Part shown: one piece after another, positions 1-8,001 of the stretch
How positions within the stretch are numbered: position 1 is the first letter of the stretch
Layout: the number at the start of each line of letters is the position of its first letter
From: Letharia columbiana
Taxonomy: Eukaryota > Ascomycota > Lecanoromycetes > Lecanorales > Parmeliaceae
Direction of reading: 5' to 3'
Length of the DNA stretch: 64,000 nucleotides
Assembly (NCBI RefSeq): GCF_014066305.1
Contig: NW_023501037.1
Coordinates: 744,001-808,000, forward strand
The notes under the pieces: generated by a model
What the model was told of the DNA's origin: nothing
The model's input: the letters and a program-made list of their open reading frames with translations, nothing else
Database searches by the model: none
Program-made: the position numbers and the translations under genes

Positions 1-1
1 T

Positions 2-1257
2 AGAAATATAATATACGTATATTTCTTTTTAATATATATATATCCTCTTTTAATATATATATCTCTTCTTTTAAATTCGATTAGCTTTCGCGCGACCGCT
101 AGCCGTATAAGGTATAAGTCTCGTATAAAGCTTTCTAGAGAATATTATCGAGACTCTTAATAAGAAAAGTAATATACGTACACCCCCTTTTAATATATAT
201 ACACCCCCTTTTAATATATATACACCCCCTTCAAATCCGATTAGCTTCCGCGCGGCCGCTAGCCGTATAAGGTATACACCCCGTACATAGCTTTCTAGGG
301 AATATTGCCGAGACTCTTGGTGGTAGCAAGGCAAGCCTTCGCTGCCTTCCTAGACCTCTTCTGATAAAGTCTAAAAGATCAGACGGTTTCAAATCGTCGA
401 ATGATAAGGTCTTTGAAATGTCCTTCTACATGGCGATAGCTGATTGGCTGGCTACCCTCTCTCGTTGCTACTAGAAATACGCCTATCGTACCCGAATATC
501 TACTACCTATTAGCCACCTAGCCTTCCTGCAGCTGAAAAGTACCAAACATGGTCTCGTTACCCTGCATTAGGCTGGCGTACCACGTTCACCTCGCTATCG
601 ACTACCTCGCTGTCCGCCTCGTGTAGTCCCACCTCTTATAGCCCCGTCTTGCCGTCCGCCCCCTGTAGCCCCACCTCTTTCGGCCCTACTTCGGCTATGT
701 GCGGGGTTTATACCTTATGCAGCTAGCGGCCGCGCGAAAACTAATCGGATTTAAAGGGGGTATATATGTATAAAAAGGGGGTATATATATATTATATCCC
801 CTTAATAATAGTAAGATAAGCCTTTCTAGACCTCTTTTGATAAAGTCTAAAAGATCAGACGGTTGCAAATCGTCGAATGGTGAGGTCTTTGAATTGTCCT
901 TCTATGGCGATAGCTGATTAACTGGCTACCCTCTCTCGTTGCTATTAGAAATACGCCTACGGCCTATCGTACTCGAATATCTACTATCTATTAGCCACCT
1001 AGCCTTTCTATAGCTGAAAGATATTAAATATAATCTCGTTACCCTGCATGTAGGCTGGCGTATCACGTCCACCTCGCTGTCGACTATCTCGCTATCGACT
1101 ATCTCGCTATCCGCCTCGTATAGTCTTATCTCTTTCGATTCTACTTCGACTATATGGCTAGCGCTCGCATAGAAGCTAATCGAATTTGAAAGAGGGTATA
1201 TATATATTAAAAGAGGGTATATATATATTAAAAGGAGGTATACGTATATTACTTTTT
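2..1257. mobile_element. Outer TIR element (MITE-like), RIP-mutated, interrupted by a copy of itself
   Basis: The ends at about 2-105 and 1165-1257 are inverted repeats of each other, including the element-typical CGATTAGCTTTCGCGCG and GCTAGC blocks and runs of tatatata plus ctctttt. The internal part (about 808-1165) is a direct, more AT-rich copy of about 338-715 in the inner element. Most differences are C-to-T or G-to-A, as expected from RIP. No transposase reading frame is visible, so it is a non-autonomous element or a degraded one. Confidence 0.7.
163..800. mobile_element. Inner TIR element, less mutated, inserted in the outer copy
   Basis: This 638 bp element has terminal inverted repeats of about 85-90 bp (about 163-263 and 717-800) built from tandem cccccttttaatatatat units followed by AAATCCGATTAG and GCGGCCGCTAGC. 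It is flanked by the 7 bp direct repeat CTTAATA at 156-162 and 801-807, a plausible target-site duplication. The outer copy reads continuously once the insert is removed. It keeps far more G and C than the outer copy, so it arrived later or escaped part of the mutation. Confidence 0.75.
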
Positions 1258-1260
1258 ATC

Positions 1261-2230
1261 TTTTATATACTTATTAATTATCGAGTATTATTTAATTAAA
1301 AATTTACGTTTAAATCGATTCTTTTAATAGATTTATTAATATTAATTATTACGAATATATAATATAACTAGAAGAATTCTACTATTTAAACGAGATTTAC
1401 GCTCTTTTATACTACGATTAAATCGAGTATTACGACTTATAATATTCGAGAGAATATTATCTATAAAAGAATAGTATTAAAATTTTAGAGTAAGAGAATA
1501 ATATTTTTAAAAATTTAAAAAGAAGTTCTATAGTATTTCTTAATTAAAAAGCTTATTTTCTTAATATTTAAGAGTTGAAATCTTAAATAGCTTTTACGCT
1601 AAGAGACTAGTAGTTAATTAAATTATCGAATTTTATTATTTTTAATTTAAAATATATCTTATTTCTTTATTTTTAATTTAAACGTAAGTATATACGAGTA
1701 TATTTAAAAGAGAAAGTTAGAAAAGAACTTTAAAATTCTTAAATCTATCTTTTTTAATTTCTTTTCTTTTATTAAAAATATAATAATAAATTAAATATAT
1801 AAAGTTATAGAGTTAATTATACGCTTTTAGATAGTATAGCGTAGATAAAATTTAATAAAGTATTTATAAAGATATATTAAAAACTAAGATTTTTATTTAA
1901 ATTATCGAGTTTACGAGAAGAGCCTCTTCGATAAAAGCCTTCGAAGAGTCTTCGAAGAGCTCTTAAAGGGTTAGAGGGGTTTTAGAGAATCTTTCTCTAA
2001 TTAGAATTAATATAGGTGCGATATTAATATAGGTGAGGTAGAACTAGAATAATAAGACTATCGAACTATATAGATGAAAAGAAGATATAATATAATAGAG
2101 GATATCTTCTATTAAGATATTAGGTTATAGAATTAAGTAATATTAAGAGTACGCTCGTAACACCTCTAAGGATATCTCTCTCGTCTCGATTCTTAGAGTT
2201 AGATTATATAAAATCTCTTAAATTCTTTAA
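1261..2230. repeat. AT-rich RIP-mutated sequence without genes
   Basis: Nearly pure A and T with scattered CG and CT dinucleotides and almost no CA or TG. No reading frame of note. A segment near 1925-2000 (tcttcgaagagctctt, gaggggttttagagaatc) recurs as a direct copy near 2360-2410, just beyond the inverted repeat. Confidence 0.75.
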
Positions 2231-2376
2231 AGCTCTTTAAAAGCTTTTTAAGAGTTTATATCGAAGAGACTATTAAAGTAAGCTCGAAATTTAATTATTT
2301 TAATAATATTTAATTAATTTCGAGCTTACTTTAATAGTCTCTTCGATATAAACTCTTAAAGAGCTTTTAAAAAGCT
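2231..2376. repeat. Inverted repeat, arms about 60 bp
   Basis: 2231-2290 is the reverse complement of about 2317-2376 with only a few mismatches; the loop is about 26 bp and AT-rich. Both arms contain cgaagagactattaaag. The palindrome sits at the edge between the AT-rich block and the first gene. It could be the remains of a TIR element or of a head-to-head LTR pair. Confidence 0.75.
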
Positions 2377-2623
2377 CTTCGAAGGGTTCGAGGGGTTTTA
2401 GGGAATCTCTCTGAGAATTAAATATAGTTAAAAACCAGTACTCGGCAAGCTTTTCACTACTGGGAAGCCCGCGCCTCAGCACATATTTGTGGTTTTGGTT
2501 TTGTCGTAGTATCAGCCGTGGTCCGCCGTACTTACCCCACACGGCGGGGAACGCTCCGACGTCAGTTACTGATAAGAAGCTCTCGGAGCTGGGGAAGCAT
2601 GGTCATACGCCGCCGTCGCTGTC

Positions 2624-3951
2624 ATGGCCCAGAAACGTAAGATTCGTCTCTCAACGGGTGTCCCGTCCGCTCATAATGGCAGAGGCACTCTGCTGCATAT
2701 CCGTTGATATTGACGCTGTCGCCGGATGGCTGGGTTCATATGGTGGAGAAGACTCTACGAGTGATATATCAAGAGGTGTGTAAGTCCCTGATATACATGG
2801 GCAAGTAATACGCTGACTGGTCCAAGGTCTCTTCGCCGGTACGGTTGGAGTTCGCCGACTCCTGAAGTTATTTGCAAAATACGAAATCAAGACCACCTGG
2901 TTCATTCCTGGACACTCGCTGGAGACTTTCCCGGAGGAATGTGCAATGATAAGAGACGCAGGGCATGAGATGTATGGGAACAATACCACTTAGCGGAGGA
3001 TTACGGTGCTGAACAGATTCCTTCGCAGAGGCCTCCACGGCTACTCGCATGAGAACCCCGTGAAGATGAATCTTGAACAGCAACACGCTATCTTGGATAA
3101 AACCTACAAAGACCTCACTAAGTTCTGCGGGAAGCCGCCACGAGGGAACGTAGCACCCGTAAGTTATCCTTCTCTGAGCAATTTCATTCTGATCCTACTG
3201 CATTTCGAGTCGCGAGAATCGTCGCAGGAATGAAAGACTCCTAGGGCCTGTCTCACGACTTGAGATCAGTCCGAAAGAGACATTCTGACTCTTCAAACAT
3301 TTAGTGGTGGGAAGCGAGCCAGGAGGGTGCGGAATTGATGCTCAAGTACGGCGTAGAATACGGTCCGTACCCCGTGGCCCAGGAAATCGCTGTATATATC
3401 CTGAGATATCGTCTGCTCACACTATAAAAGATCACAGCTTCTCCCACCACGACTGCTTACCCTACTACCTCCGCACCGGCGACAAATGGACCCCAATCGA
3501 CTACAGCAAACACCCCGACCACTGGATGAAGCCGCTGGAGAAGGGCCCTGACACTGGTCTCGTAGAAATCCCAGCCAACTGGTATCTTGACGACCTCCCC
3601 CCCATGATGTTTATCAAGAAGGCACCCAACTCCCACGGTTGGGTGAACCCAAAGGACGTCGAGGACCTATGGAGAGATCATTTCGATTTCTTTTACAGAG
3701 AATACGACGACTTTTGCTTCCCAGTGACCATCCATCCGGACGTCAGCGGCCATCCACACGTGATTTTCATGCTGGAGAGATTGATCGAGTATATTAGCAG
3801 CAAGCCGGGTGTCAAGTGGGTGAAGATGGAGGACATCTGTGATGATTTCAAGAGCAAGAACAAGCCTCCCAAGGGGGCTATGTTGCCTGCGGAGCATGGT
3901 GCAATTCTTGATGATCCGAGTAAGTATTCTGCTTATGCAGCCACCTTCTAG
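2624..3951 (+). CDS. Polysaccharide deacetylase (chitin deacetylase-like, NodB-type)
   Basis: Predicted to be a metal-dependent carbohydrate esterase that removes N-acetyl groups from chitin or related glycans. My model has six exons: 2624-2636, 2683-2775, 2827-2971, 3029-3158, 3305-3362 and 3431-3951, giving 319 aa in one frame, the usual size for this cytosolic/cell-wall family. Visible family blocks are [17 protein letters not shown] near the N-terminus (metal-binding Asp), [24 protein letters not shown] (two metal His), [32 protein letters not shown] and [10 protein letters not shown]. No signal peptide is seen. The start at 2624 gives a short first exon matching the common MxxK start; ATG 2676 is an alternative. 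Intron 3 (146 bp) is much longer than the others and belongs to the introner-like family listed separately. The gene directly follows the RIP-mutated block yet has ordinary codon use. Confidence 0.85.
3159..3304 (+). repeat. Introner-like intron A (deacetylase intron 3)
   Basis: A 146 bp GT-AG intron (GTAAGT to TTTAG). Its core CGAGTCGCGAGAATCGTCGC at about 3206-3225 matches the cores of introns at 7054-7195, 8011-8121 and 8184-8337. The core pairs with TCTCACGACTTGAG downstream, and the 3' part ends TTCTGACTC plus a short tail. The other introns of this gene are 46-68 bp. Confidence 0.7.
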
Positions 3952-4386
3952 CGGCGAGAATTGAGTGCTAAGATAGTACTAGATATCCAACTTCAAAAGG
4001 CGTGAGGTAGCACTGCTGGCTTTGTATAGATGAGCACTAAGCATACCGCTCATCCTGCTCGTCTGGGCGTTTCACTTGGTCCATGTCAATGTAGGCAAAT
4101 GCCAGAGGCTACTATGGATTAACATCCCTCTATACCTTCCTCAGCATGTGATAATCTACGATATTTTCGTACAAGATTGCGCTGAAGACACAACATTTTG
4201 GCTTTTTGAAAGCCTGTGGCCCAGGTCATATGAACATGAGTCTTCATTTCGTTACCCATTATCTGTTCGTCACCTTCATAACATCAAGATCATTTCGCAG
4301 CAGACCCGTGGACGATTTTCATGACTGAAGAAGAGAAATATATAATATAGAACCAAGGTTCTATCAAGCCCTTCGCTACCACCACC
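3952..4386. other. Intergenic, no gene seen
   Basis: Between two convergent genes. Only short, unconvincing frames are present (the longest runs from 4076 to 4324 on the plus strand). It should hold both 3' ends. Confidence 0.5.
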
Positions 4387-4893
4387 TTATCTTGTCGAAT
4401 CGCTCCAACGCGATTTCAGATCAGGACTCGCATACACCTTGATCATCTCCCTCTTTGCCCTCGCCGCCTCTTTCCTGCGTTCATCATCATCATGCGGTCT
4501 CCTGAGGTTTCCCCTTTTTACGTGAACATTGTAATACTTCAACGCCTCACGATTCCGTTCTCGCTCCGCTTCGTCACGTACCTGTTGCCCATAGCCTTCG
4601 GCCCTTTTTCGCCCCAGGTGTTCCGTGTAATGTGTTTTGAGTTTTGCCTTTTCATCGTCAGCTGCGTAATGCTTCAATGCCTGACGGTTTCGTTCGCGTT
4701 CTGCTGCATCGCGTACCTGTTGCGCATACGCTTCCTTGTCCTCCTGATGCCAACGGGGCCTACGCTCTCCTTTGTGTCGGTAGGGGATATAGCCTCCTTT
4801 TTTATCCCAGTCGTAGTAGGAGCTGGAGGGGTGCTGTTTGCGGCGGTGGTCGCTATTGGGGCCGCTGGATTCGCGGGATGCTGCGCAACCCAT
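4387..4893 (-). CDS. Small charged protein with MGCAAS lipidation motif and internal repeat
   Basis: Function unknown. The 168 aa protein read from ATG 4893 begins MGCAASRESSG, a good N-myristoylation signal (Gly2, Ser6) with Cys3 available for palmitoylation, so membrane attachment is likely. The rest is very rich in Arg, Lys, Glu and His. It holds two copies of a module reading YAQQVRDAAERERNRQALK and YGQQVRDEAERERNREALK, about 45 residues apart, probably long helices. The open frame runs on upstream to 5133 without a stop, but the MGCAAS motif decides the start. The 3' end lies close to the convergent deacetylase gene. No enzyme motif is visible. Confidence 0.6.
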   Translation of the reverse strand: MGCAASRESSGPNSDHRRKQHPSSSYYDWDKKGGYIPYRHKGERRPRWHQEDKEAYAQQVRDAAERERNRQALKHYAADDEKAKLKTHYTEHLGRKRAEGYGQQVRDEAERERNREALKYYNVHVKRGNLRRPHDDDERRKEAARAKREMIKVYASPDLKSRWSDSTR

Positions 4894-4960
4894 GATGACG
4901 CTGAATACGTGGTATTTGGTTTGTGGTCGCTTGGAAGTTTGCCGGGTCTGAGATGTAAGG

Positions 4961-5478
4961 CTAAGGATTGCTTTCGTATATATATTTTTTGGATGCGATG
5001 GATTGATATAGTACGCAAGGCCTGAGGATGGTATTATACAGGAAGGAAAGGATCCGAAAACATGGGAGAAGAGAGCTCGTGAGTGAAGGAAAAGCTGTGT
5101 CGTATACAAAGGAATGCAGTGGATTTTTTTCAAAGGCCTTGTCGCACAATGTCAATTGTGCCATCTCCTGGTATGACAATGCCTTTCTCACTCGACCTTC
5201 ATTGTAACGAACAAAGACTGCTTGAGACATATGATCACCTGCATTTTGGTAGAGTTTCACAGTGCAAGGCTTCAGGAAACCATAGAAGCTCATCTCGGAT
5301 CTCTGCCTCTGCGACTGCTGTCTCATTTGCAAGAGCTTCGACCTAGACGTCCTTTTCAACCCTTGATGACGCTCCGAGCCTGGATTTAGAGACCACAGCA
5401 GGCATTGTATGTTCTGTTGGAACCGCAGAAGCAGTGACTGCTGCGTCCAACCTCGGGCTTGCTGGAGGTTGTGGACAT
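4961..5478 (-). pseudogene. SEC-C motif gene 2, paralogue of the gene at 6650-7442, probably degraded
   Basis: From ATG 5478 the minus strand encodes a start like that of the downstream SEC-C gene: MSTTSSKPEVG followed by CFCGSNRTYNACCG. This fits the zinc-binding SEC-C pattern CxCGS(x)nCCG known from SecA C-termini. The frame closes at a TAA directly after the motif unless an intron is used. A following open frame (down to 4961) contains VKLYQNAGDHMSQAVF, reminiscent of the paralogue's VMKLYNEPESN, but I could not find a clean splice joining the two. I therefore call it a relic or an unresolved gene. The SEC-C part is seen directly; its link to the second part is inference. Confidence 0.4.
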
Positions 5479-5900
5479 TTTGCAGAGTTGAGATTGATCT
5501 GACTATGCTCTGGAGGCTCTGATGGATTGTCCAACAGAATGGATTTTGCCGATGAAGCTTCGAACTCTAAGCAAATGGCGTGGAAGGTGGAGTGAAATTT
5601 CCAGGCGAATCACTGTGGTGACGCGCTTGCCCTTGATGCAGATCAAAACCATGGCTAACGCACAACACAATAGCTTGTATTAGAACGGAAGCTGCTCCCT
5701 GCTTTATCACATGGCCGGAACCCCCACTGTTGCCGTCCATCCATCATCCACCATCATCTTCCACATAGGCTACTAACACTTCCTGGTCTCCCTTGACACG
5801 GTCCATGTAAGACAAGCCACCAGATTCGAAATACTTCACCCTATTCAAAGCTGACTCCCAACGCCCCACAGCTACCCACCTCACAGGAAAATCTCTCAAC

Positions 5901-6378
5901 ATGGACTCCAGACCCTACCTCCAAGACCCTCGCCGTAAGTTTCCCTGCCCTTTGCAAGCTACATACTCCGATAACTGATCGATGCCCAACAGTCAGCGCC
6001 GACTCTAAACGCAAATTCGCCGAGTTTGAATCCATCGCCCGAGCTAGCTGCCCACCCACCCTGCGACTCTCGCAGCTGTACGACACGGCTTCGAAGCGTC
6101 CTGGGAACAATGATCCATTCCTTGCGTGATAGAAGGGTATTTCGGACGCACAGACGCGGCTGGCGCTGGAGACGCACGCCGCGGTCTCCAAGTTCAAGAG
6201 TCTCGAGGCACAACTGGATGGCAGTGTGAGCAAATTCGAGGAACGGAAAGAGCAATATGACGTGGTAGTGGATGCGACGAGCCGCTGGGCTTTGGAGCAG
6301 CAGGAGGTACTTGCCATCGACCGGGTCAATACGTTCGTCGCGGAAGAGGAGGCTTTGATAGCTGCAGGGACTGCTTAG
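5901..6378 (+). pseudogene. Small helical protein gene with two adjacent in-frame stops
   Basis: The family is not recognised. ATG 5901 opens MDSRPYLQDPR, a 58 bp intron lies at 5935-5992 (GTAAGT to ACAG), and the second exon reads on to TGA TAG at 6127-6132. The same frame then continues without a break to TAG 6376-6378 and encodes a typical amphipathic helix (ALETHAAVSKFKSLEAQLDG, then KFEERKEQYDVVVDA). Full length would be about 140 codons. The two consecutive stops after residue 56 break it. The nearby CACAG acceptor would give a 28 bp intron, too short and in the wrong phase, so splicing does not rescue it. Confidence 0.5.
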
Positions 6379-6649
6379 CTTCATGGGCAACTGCGGGGAG
6401 TATTTTGCTCGCAAGAGCTGCTGCTTTGCTTTTGGGGACAGATCTCAAGGATGGAGTCGATTTTGAAGAAAGCAACATCAATGGCCAGAATCCAAGCGCT
6501 GGCTGAGGCTCACTGAAAGAGTGCGGGAATGGACACCGAAGACTTTAGAGAGAAAAAAATATAAAGAAAAAACCCTCCGAGTCTCCAATTTCCTGAACCC
6601 TTAAACGTTCCACTTGTCACCTGAGTAGGTACTTGTTCACCGCGCCCAT

Positions 6650-7442
6650 CTAAGAACCTGAGTTCTCCCCCGCAACCCCCTCGGTAGCTTCAGCCCCGAA
6701 AGTCTTATCGAACGTCTCCTGAGCTGATCTCATTGCCTCCTCCTCTACCGCCTGCCGTAGGGTCATCATCAATGCCTCAAGTGATTCCTGGGGAGTTTTC
6801 TGCAATGCGGCTGTGCTGCACTTAAGCATTGGCTGCTTTCCAGGCTTGTTAAGCTGCACGTAGCTTCTGAACATCTTTCCAGAAACATCATCGTTGCGTG
6901 TGATGATCTTGATGTTTGACTCAGGTTCGTTGTATAGCTTCATTACAAGCTCTAGAAGCACTGGGTTAGTTCTTGTGGTCCTTGTTCGTAGAGAGTAGAG
7001 GATTTGCCCTACTTTTTGTTTTCGCCTCCACGTTCTTGATGTATTCGTAGACTCTACGCACATTTCGGGGTCAGCGTTGCTTCTTCAAGGTAGATGATTG
7101 AGTTGCAAGACAGGTCTCGCGAGCAGAACAGGTCAATTTGCTCCCGAAACATTCCTTGCGACTCATATTTCAGTACCAGATAGGAATTTACGTACGTAGA
7201 ATGCGAAGGGAATAACAATTCAACGTTTGCATCAGTCATCGCCTTTGGGGCCGCAAGGTTCGACTGCTAGTGACTCCGTCAGCAGAAGTCTAGAACATCC
7301 TAGGGTTGAGCTTTGCTGGCAATGGAACAGATCTACTTACCTTTTTCTCGCCGCAGCAGGCTTTGACTTTCTTGCTAGAACCGCACTCGCAGCGATCGTT
7401 GCGTCCAGCTTTGGAAGCCAGCTGGCTGGAGGATGTCGGCAT
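6650..7442 (-). CDS. SEC-C motif protein
   Basis: Exact role unknown. The SEC-C motif is a short zinc-binding module found at the end of bacterial SecA and in assorted eukaryotic proteins, where it is thought to bind protein or nucleic acid partners. Four exons fit: 7442-7341, 7263-7196, 7053-7013 and 6960-6650, giving 173 aa with all phases consistent. Exon 1 carries GRNDRCECGSSKKVKACCG, a near-perfect motif (Cys18, Cys20, Cys29, Cys30). The remainder is helical and charged and ends in Gly/Glu/Ser. Introns: 77 bp, 142 bp and 52 bp (the last with a CTAAC branch site before CAG). The 142 bp intron is an introner-like element that can be read in frame with exon 2, so a gene finder could easily take it as coding. 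A broken paralogue lies about 1.2 kb further on (4961-5478). Confidence 0.65.
7054..7195 (-). repeat. Introner-like intron B (SEC-C gene intron 2)
   Basis: A 142 bp GT-AG intron (GTACGT to GCGTAG). The core TGAGTCGCAAGGAATGTTTC is about 7165-7142 on the minus strand and pairs with CTTGCAACTC further on. The 3' end CGCTGACCCCGAAAT matches CTACTGACTCCGAAAT of the intron at 8184-8337. Removing it restores a single frame across the gene. Confidence 0.7.
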
Positions 7443-7502
7443 TTTCTTCGAAAGCTATCTATTGAGCGTGAAGAGTCCACGTATTGGTTTCGATACAGAA
7501 GT

Positions 7503-7916
7503 ATGTCCGGATCTGGGACAGATCATGCTGCTGATGTTGAACGGGTTGGCAAGAACCTTATATACCAAATTGACGGAGACCAAGGGTCATTCAATCCATT
7601 CAGGCGCCTGGAGTTCTCTTTCAAGCCCGGAGGCACCCAACTTTCGGAACATCACATTTCGTCCATTGGGTCTCACATTATCGCGACTGCTAGAGTTTGT
7701 GGGATACTGTTTGTTGACACCGAACTTTTTTGGAATAAAGAATCATCTAGTGGTGTAAATGTTACTGGTATGCAAATGGAAAGCCTGACTCCATATGTTC
7801 TCCCGAAGCTGGCGTCTCCTATACAGTTCGTGGTATCATTAAATCATTTGCTCCGGTCCATCGCAAAAAAATCGAACCTGACACCAATCGCCTCGAAAGT
7901 CTCCGGCTTATATTGA
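7503..7916 (+). CDS. Possible hypothetical protein
   Basis: A 137 aa open frame, divergent from the SEC-C gene (61 bp between the start codons). No motif or family is recognised. Its composition is ordinary (for example FNPFRRLEFSFKPGGTQL), with no signal peptide or membrane segment. It could be a chance frame, since it extends back over SEC-C exon 1. If it is not real, 7443-8001 is simply the spacer between the SEC-C start and the INP1 3' end. Confidence 0.22.
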   Translation: MSGSGTDHAADVERVGKNLIYQIDGDQGSFNPFRRLEFSFKPGGTQLSEHHISSIGSHIIATARVCGILFVDTELFWNKESSSGVNVTGMQMESLTPYVLPKLASPIQFVVSLNHLLRSIAKKSNLTPIASKVSGLY

Positions 7917-8001
7917 AGCATATCCAATTTGGGGCATTCACCAGAATAAATGTCTTTCTTCAGTCAATCTCCCACTGCAGGTTTTTCAGTCAGAATTCCC
8001 T

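Noticed and set aside
180..240. Tandem cccccttttaatatatata units as telomeric repeats or a CRISPR-like array
   Set aside because: They are the terminal repeats of a TIR element, mirrored at 740-800, in a eukaryotic genome.
5841..6414. Minus-strand frames of 151 and 162 codons over the broken small gene
   Set aside because: No family signal, Ser/Arg/Cys-rich translations, and the plus strand has a proper start, intron and helical protein.
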